From NCBI GenBank assembly GCA_017396085.1, contig JAFQNC010000025.1, positions 1-64,000 of the forward strand: a stretch of DNA of 64,000 nt, in the 5' to 3' direction. This document shows, one piece after another, positions 1 through 7,722 of this stretch (positions within the stretch are counted from its first letter, which is position 1; each line of letters opens with the position of its first letter). The translations under genes and the position numbers were made by a program. Origin of the DNA: Tidjanibacter sp. (GTDB taxonomy: Bacteria > Bacteroidota > Bacteroidia > Bacteroidales > Rikenellaceae). The notes below the pieces were generated by a model. That model had not been told where the DNA came from. It did no database searches and was given only the letters and a program-made list of their open reading frames with translations.

Positions 1-105
1 GCATTGCAAGGTTGGGGAGCGCACCGACCTGCCCACTGCACAAAACGGCCTGTGGCCGTTCCTCCCCTAAGTTAGGGGAGGTGGCTGAAGGCCAGAGGGG
101 TTTGT
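1..105 (+). repeat. Composite hairpin repeat, copy A1 (cut by window start)
   Basis: This is one copy of a dispersed intergenic repeat. It holds three successive hairpins: CGGCC/GGCCG around 47-59, a near-perfect palindrome at 61-81 with arms CCTCCCCTAA and TTAGGGGAGG around a single G, and TGGC/GCCA just after it. It ends in AGAGGGGTTTGTC. A nearly full-length second copy lies inverted at about 19119-19219, which shows that the whole ~100 bp is the repeat unit. No coding function is apparent. Confidence 0.75.
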
Positions 106-125
106 CAATTTTTAATTTTTTATTT

Positions 126-147
126 CGGGTAACTTTTTTATTACCCG
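126..147. repeat. GGGTA(A/T)-CTTTTTTA type palindrome, copy 1
   Basis: Arms CGGGTAA and TTACCCG enclose the 8-base loop CTTTTTTA. Similar palindromes with nearly the same loop occur at 28796-28814, 43619-43638 and 59294-59312, so both arms and loop are conserved. Confidence 0.55.
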
Positions 148-160
148 TGCCATCCAACCA

Positions 161-212
161 CTGCTCCCCTAAGTTAGGGGAGCTGGCGCAAAGCGACTGA
201 GGGGTTTGTGAG
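161..212 (+). repeat. Composite hairpin repeat, copy A2 (partial)
   Basis: The palindrome at 163-183 has arms GCTCCCCTAA and TTAGGGGAGC; the outer pair is G-C here but C-G in copy A1, a compensatory difference. It is followed by TGGCGCAAAGCGACTGAGG and GGTTTGTG, the usual right-hand end. Confidence 0.7.
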
Positions 213-345
213 GGCAGAAAGAGCAGAAAGAGCAGAAAGGGCAATAAAAGGGAAAACCCCTAAGGCCCTTAAAGACCTTAAAGACCTTAAAGCCCCAACA
301 GCCCCAGTCGGCCCAACAGCCCCAGTCGGCCCAGCAAAAAAAACA
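213..345. repeat. GCAGAAAGA tract and short CCTTAAAGA array
   Basis: Short tandem units (AGAGCAGAAAG) at 217-240 lead through GGGAAAACCCC into a 9-bp array of CCTTAAAGA-type units (about 257-293). Two copies of a roughly 18-base CCCCAACAGCCCCAGTCGG-like unit follow. The same order appears inverted at 9157-9308. No gene is seen. Confidence 0.6.
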
Positions 346-400
346 AAAACAAAACCAAATCAAACAATAACCAAACAAAAACCAAAAACATTAACAATCA

Positions 401-550
401 ATGAATTACAAAAAATCCGTAGGGGGGGTTGAAATCTACACCGCCCCCACAATCCAAACCATTGACCTTGCCATTGAGCAGGGTATCGCCATTTCGAATG
501 GCTTTGAACTGATGATTTCCGACTTTAGCGATGAGGAAACCGCTTGGTAG
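401..550 (+). CDS. Small protein (49 aa) ahead of fimbrillin-like lipoprotein
   Basis: Function unknown. The reading frame from ATG 401 to TAG 548-550 encodes 49 residues with no signal peptide, a central IEQGIAIS core, an acidic tail (SDFSDEETAW) and a terminal Trp. A second protein of the same design is encoded at 60815-60967 (50 aa, VEQGIAQS core, acidic tail, terminal Trp). Both sit 38-39 bases before a fimbrillin-like lipoprotein gene and both follow an A/C-rich, G-poor leader. That repeated arrangement is the evidence that this is a real gene. A run of seven G (422-428) lies in the N-terminal codons. The role is unknown; a partner, regulator or processed peptide for the lipoprotein is speculation. 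Confidence 0.65.
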   Translation: MNYKKSVGGVEIYTAPTIQTIDLAIEQGIAISNGFELMISDFSDEETAW

Positions 551-588
551 AGAGTATGAATGTTGAACGACAAAAAGAGAGAAAGACT

Positions 589-2112
589 ATGAAAAAGATT
601 TATACCTACCTTGCAATGTTTGTGGCCGCCGCAACAATGGTGGCTTGTGAGAACGCCCCCGAGGGCAACGTAACCCCCGATGCAACCGGCAAACCCATCA
701 ACATCACCATTGGCGACCTGAGCCGTGTGATGCTCGGCGAAGATGGCAAAACCATCACTTGGGAAGTGGGCGATGTTCTCGGCCTTTTCCACGTAATCAA
801 TGGCGCAGTGTCGCCCACCGGCAACAACTCGACCTACACCGTTACCGAAGTGTCCGCCGATGGCAAAACTGCCACCATCACCGGTGATGCAACTTGGAGC
901 GGCGAAGAGGGCGACACACACGAGTTCTACATCTACTACTCTCGTAGGGACAATGCCGATGCAACCCCCACCGTTCTGAAAAAAACTCTTACTTCAGAAC
1001 AAAAATACAACACCGACCACTCCGTTTGGACAAACTTCGGCAACTACATTTTTGCCTATGGCAAAGCTACAAGCTACACCTATGGCGAAGATGTTGTATT
1101 TGATGCCATTGACCCCTACTTTGGTATGTTGCGTCTGAACATCACCAACAACACCGAAGAGGAAATCACCATTTCCAAGGTAAACCTTACCAACGATACC
1201 GAGGTGTTGGTTGCTACCCACAGCATTGACCTGACAACCCCCAATGCCCCCATCGAATATGCCGGCAACGAGAAGAAGACCATTGCTTTGACTGTTACCA
1301 ATGGTACGGTTGCCGCAGGAGAGTCTATTGATGTTCGTTTCTTGATGAGTGCCAAGGACTACTCGGCAACCAACTTCACCGTTGCCGTAACCAGCAGCCA
1401 GGGTTTGCACCCTGAGGTTACTTTCGAGGGTGGCAACATCGGCTATGGTGGTCGTGCTTCAAAGGCCATCACCATTGAGGCTGTTCCCACAACCAAATAC
1501 AAGATTGGCGATGTGTTTAACAACGAGGGTGTTATCTTCTGGATAGCGCCAGACAATCAGAGTGCAAAACTCGTTTCCCCCGTTACGCAGAAGGGTTCAA
1601 CCATCAACTATGCTTCGGAGGTATTTACCAGTCCTTCTGAGTATAGGGCTACCGATGCAAATGACGGAACTGTGAATGTTGCAACAATGAAAGCATACGC
1701 ATCTGCAAACGGCAAAGAATTCACCTCTTACTTCCCCGCTGCCGCCTACTGCGAGAGTTTGGGCGAGGGTTGGTATCTCCCCGCTTGGAACGAACTCAAA
1801 ACAATTGTAGCTGCCTACGTTGGTTCTGCCAACCCAAGCGCTTCCGAGTACGACACTCTTGACGACACAGATTGGGCTACCTATGCAACCCAGCGTGAAA
1901 GTTTTGACAATGCACTCAAATCCATCACAGATGGTGTTGGTTTGGCAGAAGGCGCAGGTGAGATTTATGTGCTTTGCTCTACCGAGACCGGTAATGGTGA
2001 AAAAGCAAAAGGCATTTATTTCACCCAATTCAAGAAGAGTGATGGCTTTGCCAAATACGCAACAAAAGGTCGTGCTGCTCGTTGTATCAAAGTTGTTGAA
2101 TTGACCGAGTAG
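589..2112 (+). CDS. Fimbrillin-like (Mfa-like) lipoprotein with DUF1566-like C-terminus
   Basis: Probable surface or outer-membrane lipoprotein of 507 aa. The start at 589 is chosen because it gives a lipoprotein signal directly (MKKIYTYL... ending MVAC-EN). Residues ~25-300 look like the Mfa-like/fimbrillin family: a W-x-V-GD motif near the N-terminus and repeated beta-rich Thr/Asn segments. From ~residue 320 the protein changes to a DUF1566-like region (YKIGDVF, GWYLPAWNEL, ending AARCIKVVE) as found in lectin-fold surface proteins. The upstream small gene ends 38 bases before, and the gap contains AAAAAGAGAGAAAGA, nearly the same as at the second locus before 61007. A pilus subunit role is possible but unproven; no typical fimbrial partners are nearby. 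Confidence 0.7.
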   Translation: MKKIYTYLAMFVAAATMVACENAPEGNVTPDATGKPINITIGDLSRVMLGEDGKTITWEVGDVLGLFHVINGAVSPTGNNSTYTVTEVSADGKTATITGDATWSGEEGDTHEFYIYYSRRDNADATPTVLKKTLTSEQKYNTDHSVWTNFGNYIFAYGKATSYTYGEDVVFDAIDPYFGMLRLNITNNTEEEITISKVNLTNDTEVLVATHSIDLTTPNAPIEYAGNEKKTIALTVTNGTVAAGESIDVRFLMSAKDYSATNFTVAVTSSQGLHPEVTFEGGNIGYGGRASKAITIEAVPTTKYKIGDVFNNEGVIFWIAPDNQSAKLVSPVTQKGSTINYASEVFTSPSEYRATDANDGTVNVATMKAYASANGKEFTSYFPAAAYCESLGEGWYLPAWNELKTIVAAYVGSANPSASEYDTLDDTDWATYATQRESFDNALKSITDGVGLAEGAGEIYVLCSTETGNGEKAKGIYFTQFKKSDGFAKYATKGRAARCIKVVELTE

Positions 2113-2130
2113 TGGCAAACCTATTGGGCG

Positions 2131-2161
2131 GGCGGGCGACAAAAACGTGTGGTTGCCCGCC
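2131..2161 (+). terminator. GC-rich hairpin after lipoprotein gene
   Basis: GGCGGGCGAC pairs with GTTGCCCGCC across an 11-base loop. No U-run follows, so termination is only suggested. Confidence 0.35.
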
Positions 2162-2187
2162 GCCTAAAACAACATAAAATAACGTGA

Positions 2188-2351
2188 GTTTCGCGAATTT
2201 CAACTTATTGAAATTCCGAAACATCCGCTTTCTCAAAGAGCCTTAATAGGCTCTTTGACAAGTCCCTCCTTTGCCAAAGGAGGGATTTAGGGAGGAATGT
2301 AAGTACTAAACAGCCCACGCAGTGGGCTAAGGGGCTTGCGGAGCCAAGCCC
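2188..2351. repeat. Cluster of five hairpins in the gap before the GH2 gene
   Basis: The 459-base gap 2113-2571 holds no gene but is dense in inverted repeats. They are: GTTTCGCGAATTTCAA/TTGAAATTCCGAAAC (2188-2222, one bulge); TCAAAGAGCC/GGCTCTTTGA (2233-2258); TCCCTCCTTT/AAAGGAGGGA (2263-2285); AGCCCAC/GTGGGCT (2312-2328); GGGCTT/AAGCCC (2332-2351). The longer 2352-2438 element is listed separately, and a last hairpin AACCGAGGG/CCCTCGGTT lies at 2445-2470. Confidence 0.65.
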
Positions 2352-2438
2352 TAACGTGAGGTTTGCGGAAATGGCACAACTGCAAACCCGTCATTAACAA
2401 CAAGTTATAATTGTGCCATTTTCGCAAACCTCACGTTA
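2352..2438. repeat. 87-bp element with 28-bp terminal inverted repeats
   Basis: The left arm 2352-2379 begins TAACGTGAGG and ends GGCACAA; the right arm 2411-2438 is its reverse complement with one G-U compatible mismatch, leaving a 31-base centre. The TAACGTGAG motif also occurs alone at 2180-2188. The form suits either a MITE-like remnant or a strong RNA hairpin. Confidence 0.65.
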
Positions 2439-2509
2439 AAATCGAACCGAGGGCCTAAGAACCCTCGGTTTAACTTAAAAAAAAGAACTCCATTGTGATA
2501 GCAATACAC

Positions 2510-2517
2510 TATCTTTG
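2510..2517 (+). promoter_or_regulatory. -7 promoter element of GH2 gene
   Basis: TATCTTTG lies 54 bases before the chosen ATG at 2572, leaving room for a short 5' leader. Confidence 0.6.
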
Positions 2518-2571
2518 CAATGGTACTCCTTTTTTTCCGAAACAGCACAACAAACACAAACCTACAAACCT

Positions 2572-5205
2572 ATGGCAAGTAACATCTCTCGCAAAATCGT
2601 GGTGGCAATGGTGGCCACTCTCTCTCTCGCACTCTCCGCAAGCGCAGCACGAGTGGTGCGCACCATCGACTCCGGCTGGAAATTCGCACTCACTGCCGAC
2701 CACGCCGCAGCAGTAGACTACAACGACTCCGCGTGGGAAACCATCCGACTCCCACACTCGTGGAACGCACACGACTCCTTCGATGACACTGACGGCTACA
2801 CCCGCACCATCGGTTGGTACAGGCGCACGCTCCATCTGCCCGCCCTCGCCGACTCCCGTTACACCCTCCGCATCGGGGCCGCTAACCAATATGCCGAGGT
2901 CTATGTGAACGGCACACTCGCAGGCTCCCACACGGGTGGTTATCTCGCCTTCAGCCACGACATCACCCCCCTACTCCACGCAGGCAACAACACAATCGCC
3001 ATCAGGGTGGACAACTCACACAACCCCGACATCGGCCCACTCTCGGCCGACTTCACCTTCTACGGCGGTATCTACCGTAGTGTGGAACTCATCGAAACAC
3101 CCCAAACCAACATCTCAACCACCTATCACGCCACAAAGGGTATTCTTGTGCGCACCCCCGAGGTGAGTGCCGAGGAGGCCACCGTGGAGGTGGAGGTGTT
3201 GCTCTCGAGTGTGGCCAAGCAGAGGGCAGAAGTGGTGGTGGAAATCATTGGTGCCGATGGCCGTGTGGTTGCCTCCAAGAGTCAAAAGGTGCGCCTCGCA
3301 AAGGGTGTCATCAACCACTCCGAGCGCATAGCCCTCACACTCAAAGAGCCCAAACTCTGGGATGTGGAGGCCCCAAATCTCTACACCGCACGTGCATCGG
3401 TGGTGGTGGACAGGGAGGTCATCGACTGCGTGAGCGACCGTTTCGGCGTGCGCTACTTCTCCTTCACCCCCAACGAGGGCCTCATCCTCAACGGCCGACA
3501 CGTGAAGCTCATCGGCACAAACCGACACCAAGACTATCCCGAACTCGCCAACGCCCTGCCCGATGCAAGGCACACAGCCGATGTGGAACTCCTCAAAGAG
3601 ATGGGGGGCAACTCGCTCCGCGTGGCACACTATCCCCAGCACGAGCGCATTATGGAGGCCTGCGACAGGCTCGGCATCGTTACCTCGGTGGAAATCCCAC
3701 TCGTGAATGCCGTAACCATCTCCGAGGCCTTCACTCGCAACACCCTCGTGATGACCGAGGAGATGCTCTATCAGAACTTCAACTCCCCCTCGGTGTTCAT
3801 TTGGGCCTATATGAACGAGATTCAACTCCGACACCCCTCCACCGACAAAGAGTGGCTCAAAAACGAATATTTCCCCTATCTCACAGGACTCGCAAAGCAG
3901 GTGGACAATCGTCTGCGCACACTCGACCCCACCCGCTACACCCTGCTGCCCTGTCATCACGCACCCAAGCGTTACATTGAGAGTGGTATCGCCGCCGTGC
4001 CACAAATGCTCGGTTGGAACATCTACTCCGGCTGGTACAGCGGTGAGTTCAAGGACTTCGAAAAGGCCCTCGATGAACTACACGCACTCTTCCCCAATCA
4101 GATTCTTACCGTGAGCGAGTATGGCGCCGATGCCGACAGCAGGCTCCACAGTCAGGCCCCCGAAAGGTTCGACTACACCCTCGACTACTCCGAACTCTAC
4201 CACGAGCACTATCTGCCCGAAATACTCAAACGCAATTTTATCGCCTCGGGCAACGTGTGGAACCTCAACGACTTCGGCTCCGAGAGTCGTGGCGATGCCG
4301 TTCCACACACCAACCTCAAAGGCCTCAACACCTTCGACCGCAAGCACAAAGACGTCTTCTACTACTACAAGGCTACCCTCTCCAAAGAGCCCGTGGTGCA
4401 CATCTGCAACCACGCTTGGGCCAATCGTGCAGGTGCCGAAACCGCAAAGGGAGTCTCCTCGCAGCGCATCAAGGTCTACACCAATCAGCCCTCCGTGGAA
4501 CTCCTCCTCAATGGTCAGTCGCTCGGCACTCGCAAGGTGGAGAACTACCACGCCATCTTTGAGGTCCCCTTCGCCGATGGCGACAACACCCTTGAAGCCC
4601 GCACAGCAGGTGGCAAGGATTTCTACACCTGCAACTTCGACCTCGTGGAGCAGCACAACCCCGAAGAACTCAACGTGTTGCTCGGTAGCAACCGCTACTT
4701 CGAGGAGCCCATCACCGGCGTAACGTGGATTCCCGAGCAAGCCTACACCACCGGCTCGTGGGGCTACATCGGGGGCGAGCAGGCTCGTCAGCGTTCACGC
4801 CACGGCTCACAACCCGCCTCCGCAGCCGCAATCAACAACACCGAGTGCGACCCGATGTATCAAACCCAGAGGAGTGGCATCGAGGCCTTCCGTGCCGATG
4901 TCGCCCCGGGCAACTACTCCGTCTACCTCCACTTCGCAGAGTTGGCCGGCAAGGTTAAGGCCTCGGTCTACAACCTCGGTAACGAGGCTATTGGCAGCGA
5001 GGGCGAAGAGAGGGTGTTTGACGTGTCAATCAATGGTGTGAAGGTCCTCACCGACTTCGACATTGCCGCCTGTGTGGGTGTCTACACCCCGCTGGTGGAG
5101 CGTTTCGAGGTGGATGTTAAGCAGGGCGAGAGCCTCATCGTGGAGTTCACTCCCAAGAAGGGCGCACCCGTACTCAACGCCATCACCATCCGCAAGAATT
5201 TTTAG
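2572..5205 (+). CDS. Glycoside hydrolase family 2 protein, beta-galactosidase-like, exported
   Basis: Probable periplasmic or surface beta-glycosidase of 877 aa. The start at 2572 gives a clean signal peptide ending ALSASA. The order is a GH2 sugar-binding domain (W-x-x-x-x-LPHSWN near residue 60), an immunoglobulin-like domain, and a TIM barrel with acid/base E416 in AYMNE and nucleophile E516 in VSEYG, 100 residues apart as usual for GH2. A malectin-like C-terminal region follows from about residue 720 (FRADVAPGNYSVYLHFAE). It stands alone, with no SusC/SusD pair next to it, so the natural glycan cannot be inferred. Beta-galactosidase is the commonest activity of the family; beta-glucuronidase or another exo-glycosidase is also possible. 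Confidence 0.85.
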   Translation: MASNISRKIVVAMVATLSLALSASAARVVRTIDSGWKFALTADHAAAVDYNDSAWETIRLPHSWNAHDSFDDTDGYTRTIGWYRRTLHLPALADSRYTLRIGAANQYAEVYVNGTLAGSHTGGYLAFSHDITPLLHAGNNTIAIRVDNSHNPDIGPLSADFTFYGGIYRSVELIETPQTNISTTYHATKGILVRTPEVSAEEATVEVEVLLSSVAKQRAEVVVEIIGADGRVVASKSQKVRLAKGVINHSERIALTLKEPKLWDVEAPNLYTARASVVVDREVIDCVSDRFGVRYFSFTPNEGLILNGRHVKLIGTNRHQDYPELANALPDARHTADVELLKEMGGNSLRVAHYPQHERIMEACDRLGIVTSVEIPLVNAVTISEAFTRNTLVMTEEMLYQNFNSPSVFIWAYMNEIQLRHPSTDKEWLKNEYFPYLTGLAKQVDNRLRTLDPTRYTLLPCHHAPKRYIESGIAAVPQMLGWNIYSGWYSGEFKDFEKALDELHALFPNQILTVSEYGADADSRLHSQAPERFDYTLDYSELYHEHYLPEILKRNFIASGNVWNLNDFGSESRGDAVPHTNLKGLNTFDRKHKDVFYYYKATLSKEPVVHICNHAWANRAGAETAKGVSSQRIKVYTNQPSVELLLNGQSLGTRKVENYHAIFEVPFADGDNTLEARTAGGKDFYTCNFDLVEQHNPEELNVLLGSNRYFEEPITGVTWIPEQAYTTGSWGYIGGEQARQRSRHGSQPASAAAINNTECDPMYQTQRSGIEAFRADVAPGNYSVYLHFAELAGKVKASVYNLGNEAIGSEGEERVFDVSINGVKVLTDFDIAACVGVYTPLVERFEVDVKQGESLIVEFTPKKGAPVLNAITIRKNF

Positions 5206-5230
5206 GTAAGCACCCAATATCATCACGCAA

Positions 5231-5264
5231 AAAGCCGCCCGCACTAATCGTTGCGGGCGGCTTT
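5231..5264. terminator. Bidirectional terminator between GH2 and DUF721 genes
   Basis: AAAGCCGCCCGCA pairs perfectly with TGCGGGCGGCTTT around an 8-base loop, with A- and T-runs on the two sides. It serves converging genes. Confidence 0.85.
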
Positions 5265-5296
5265 GTTGTGGCCAACAAGCCCGAAAACGGGGGGGG

Positions 5297-5587
5297 CTAT
5301 TTCACTATTATGGTGCCAATGAGGTCGCTCCCGAGGATGGAGTTCATCTCGTAGCGGAAGTTCTCCCTGTTGATGAAAATCTCGTGGCGCAGCACGCTCG
5401 GTCCAACCTTCACATAGAGCACCCCACGCACAAAATTGACCTGCGTGGCATCGGCAATCTGCTCGCCCGCAACTCGGCGCCACACGTCAGGAATGGAGCC
5501 CTCGGTAATCTTGCGCTCAATCTCGGGGTGTTCACTCTTGAAGTTGCTCCAAATCTCGCCGAACAACATTGGTTTACATCTTCTCAT
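5297..5587 (-). CDS. DUF721 (DciA-like) protein
   Basis: A 96-residue protein of the DUF721 family, relatives of which (DciA) help load the replicative helicase in bacteria lacking DnaC/DnaI. The start MRRCKPMLFGEIW at 5587 is preferred over an upstream ATG because the extra Pro/Thr-rich stretch is unlike the family. The pattern W-x-x-V-x-G-x-x-I-A-x-x-T and the strand LYVKVGPSVLRHEI are seen. It lies 67 bases downstream of recF on the same strand, the usual Bacteroidota order, which supports a replication/repair role. A run of eight G lies immediately after the stop (5289-5296). Confidence 0.75.
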   Translation of the reverse strand: MRRCKPMLFGEIWSNFKSEHPEIERKITEGSIPDVWRRVAGEQIADATQVNFVRGVLYVKVGPSVLRHEIFINRENFRYEMNSILGSDLIGTIIVK

Positions 5588-5654
5588 CTCTGGGGTGGTG
5601 GTGGGTGGTGGTGTACAAATGGTTATATTCTGAAAATAGGCCGTGTGTTTACTC

Positions 5655-6755
5655 TTACTCGGCAGGGGTAATTTCGCCCTCGGCAACATCCCACAGGCGG
5701 AAGGGTAAGTTGTTGTTTTTCAACACCGAAATGAGCCTTTCGCGGTTGCAGTCGGTGATGAAAATCTGCCCAAAGTCGCCACCCGCCGTAAGTTCCATAA
5801 GTCGCGAAAGGCGTTGTTCATCGAGTTTGTCGAAGAGGTCGTCAAGCAGCAGCAGGGGCTTCTCGCCAAGTCGCTCGGCCAGCAGGGTGTATTGGGCCAG
5901 TTTGAGGGCCAAGAGGAACGATTTTTGCTGTCCCTGCGAGCCATACTTGCGCAGCGGGTAGCCGCCAATCTTCATCACCACATCATCCCTGTGGACACCC
6001 ACGTTGGTAAACCCACACACGAGGTCCTTCTGGCGAGCACCACGCAGCACCTCCACAAAAGGCCTATCGCACAGGTCGGAACGGTAGAGCAACTCCACGG
6101 GCTCGTGGTCATCGGCAATGGTGGCATAGAACTTCTCCACCAGCGGAGCCAAGCGGCCCACCACCTCCTTGCGGGTGGCCGACACCTTCTCGCCCAAATC
6201 AGCCAACCTTTCGTCAAGCACATCCAGCAGTTCGGGCACCATATATTCGCCCTGCTTGAGGAGGGTGTTGCGCTCGGCCAACACACGATTGTAGCGCATT
6301 GTGTTGTCGAGATAAGGGTGGTCAAGTTGGGATATGAAGGCATTGAGCCAGCGGCGGCGTTCATCGGCCGAATCGCTCACAAGGGCCCCATCGGCAGGCG
6401 ACACCATAACCACAGGCACTGCGCCAATGTGGTCCGCAAGACGCTCATACTCCTTTCCGCAGAATTTGAGTGTTTTACCCTTGCCCCTACCGAAGGCACA
6501 AGTTACAGCCACTGCGCGGTCGGTGTCGGTGGCGTAGTCGCCGGAGAGCATAAAAAACTCCTCGCCGTGCCTCACGCTCTGCCCATCGGTCATCGCAAGC
6601 GAACTCTTGCTCATCGAGAGGTAGTGGATGGCATCGACCACATTGGTCTTGCCGGCTCCGTTGCTACCCACAATGCAGTTGATACCCTCGCAGGGGACAA
6701 CCTCACCCTCGGTGATGTTCTTAAAGTTGAGTATGGAAAGTTTTTTCAGACGCAT
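5655..6755 (-). CDS. recF: DNA replication/repair protein RecF
   Basis: RecF is an SMC-like ATPase that with RecO and RecR loads RecA at single-strand gaps. The 366 aa match the family length. Walker A GSNGAGKT is at residues 30-37, the signature YGSQGQQKSFLLALKLAQ is near 275-292, and Walker B LLLLDDLFDKLD follows. A -7 element on the minus strand lies about 20 bases before the ATG. The DUF721 gene follows in the same direction. Confidence 0.95.
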   Translation of the reverse strand: MRLKKLSILNFKNITEGEVVPCEGINCIVGSNGAGKTNVVDAIHYLSMSKSSLAMTDGQSVRHGEEFFMLSGDYATDTDRAVAVTCAFGRGKGKTLKFCGKEYERLADHIGAVPVVMVSPADGALVSDSADERRRWLNAFISQLDHPYLDNTMRYNRVLAERNTLLKQGEYMVPELLDVLDERLADLGEKVSATRKEVVGRLAPLVEKFYATIADDHEPVELLYRSDLCDRPFVEVLRGARQKDLVCGFTNVGVHRDDVVMKIGGYPLRKYGSQGQQKSFLLALKLAQYTLLAERLGEKPLLLLDDLFDKLDEQRLSRLMELTAGGDFGQIFITDCNRERLISVLKNNNLPFRLWDVAEGEITPAE

Positions 6756-6775
6756 TTTTGCAGGTTTTGACCTCT

Positions 6776-6783
6776 CAAAGATA
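6776..6783 (-). promoter_or_regulatory. -7 promoter element of recF
   Basis: On the minus strand this reads TATCTTTG. It is divergent from the TPR-gene promoter about 65 bases away. Confidence 0.65.
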
Positions 6784-6845
6784 CTAATTTTGCCCGAATA
6801 GAGAAAAATTTTTCGCTCCCACTACCGTTTTTCCACAAAAAGGTT

Positions 6846-6853
6846 TACTTTTG
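6846..6853 (+). promoter_or_regulatory. -7 promoter element of TPR gene
   Basis: TACTTTTG lies 42 bases before the ATG at 6896. Confidence 0.6.
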
Positions 6854-6895
6854 TGGTTCGAACCAAAGTGTGAACAAACGTAAAAACAATAAATT

Positions 6896-7582
6896 ATGGC
6901 AACTAAAAAGAATCAGGAAATCACTCACGAGGAGGTTGTAACCGAGGCCGTGAGCAAAACCGAACAATTTTTTCAGAAGAACGAGAAACTCATCACTTGG
7001 GTGCTCGTTGCAATCATCGTAATCATTGGTGGCTACTTCGCCAACAAATACCTCATCGCACAGCCCCGCGCCGAGAAGGCTTCGGCCGAGATGTTTGCAG
7101 CCGTTCAGCAGTTCAATGCCGAGCAGTGGCAGGTGGCTCTCGATGGCGATGGCAACAACGCCGGCTTCATTGAGGTTGTGGAGAACTACGCAACCACTCC
7201 CCAAGGCTCGCTCGCAGCACACTACGCAGGTGTGGCCTACCTCAAACTCGGCGACAAAGAGAACGCTCTCAAATACCTCGGTAAGTACCGCAAGGCTTCG
7301 GGCGCACCCGCAGAGATTGTGAACGCACAGAACGCAGGCTTGCAGGGCGACATCTACGCCGATGGTGGCGACCTCAAGAAGGCAGCTGCTCTCTACAAGA
7401 AGGCAGTGAAGGCCAGCGACAATTCGCTCACCGCACCCGTCTACCTGAAGAAACTCGGTATGGTTGAGGAGCAGTTGGGCGACACCGCTGCTGCACTTGA
7501 AGCCTACCAGCGCATCGCTGACGAGTACTACAACTCGTTGGAGGCTCGCGACATCGACACCTACATCGGTCGTCTGCAATAG
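6896..7582 (+). CDS. Membrane-anchored tetratricopeptide-repeat protein
   Basis: A 228-aa protein with a short charged N-terminus, one membrane segment at about residues 34-54 (LITWVLVAIIVIIGGYFAN) and a mostly alpha-helical periplasmic part with TPR-like units (YAGVAYLKLGDKENALKYLGKY; LKKLGMVEEQLGDTAAALEAYQRI). The layout resembles YfgM-type proteins, periplasmic TPR proteins linked to chaperone or secretion functions. In related genomes this gene sits between recF and ribH, as it does here. The exact role is unknown. Confidence 0.8.
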   Translation: MATKKNQEITHEEVVTEAVSKTEQFFQKNEKLITWVLVAIIVIIGGYFANKYLIAQPRAEKASAEMFAAVQQFNAEQWQVALDGDGNNAGFIEVVENYATTPQGSLAAHYAGVAYLKLGDKENALKYLGKYRKASGAPAEIVNAQNAGLQGDIYADGGDLKKAAALYKKAVKASDNSLTAPVYLKKLGMVEEQLGDTAAALEAYQRIADEYYNSLEARDIDTYIGRLQ

Positions 7583-7616
7583 GCTAACCTCCACAAAAAG
7601 GTGCAATACACGCCAC

Positions 7617-7644
7617 AAAAGGGTTGGGTTTTCCAACCCTTTTT
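7617..7644 (+). terminator. Terminator after TPR gene
   Basis: AAAAGGGTTGG pairs with CCAACCCTTTT around GTTTT, ending in a T-run. The next promoter (7647-7654) begins three bases later. Confidence 0.85.
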
Positions 7645-7646
7645 GT

Positions 7647-7654
7647 TATCTTTG
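7647..7654 (+). promoter_or_regulatory. -7 promoter element of RibH-like gene
   Basis: TATCTTTG abuts the preceding terminator and implies a 5' leader of about 60 bases. Confidence 0.6.
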
Positions 7655-7722
7655 TGGTTGATGGGAACAATGCCCGCCTTGTGAAATGATATATATTTAT
7701 AGACAATAAACACCACCCTGCT

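Noticed and set aside
589..3144. Diversity-generating retroelement suggested by a DUF1566-like C-terminus and the four-helix-bundle (Avd-like) gene at 62584
   Set aside because: No reverse transcriptase, no template/variable repeat pair with adenine-specific differences was seen, and the two genes are 60 kb apart.
5814..6770. 318-codon open frame opposite recF
   Set aside because: recF motifs are intact on the minus strand and the promoter fits recF.
6851..6870. GGTTCGAACC as part of a tRNA T-arm
   Set aside because: No acceptor stem, anticodon arm or CCA context surrounds it; it lies in the leader of the TPR gene.
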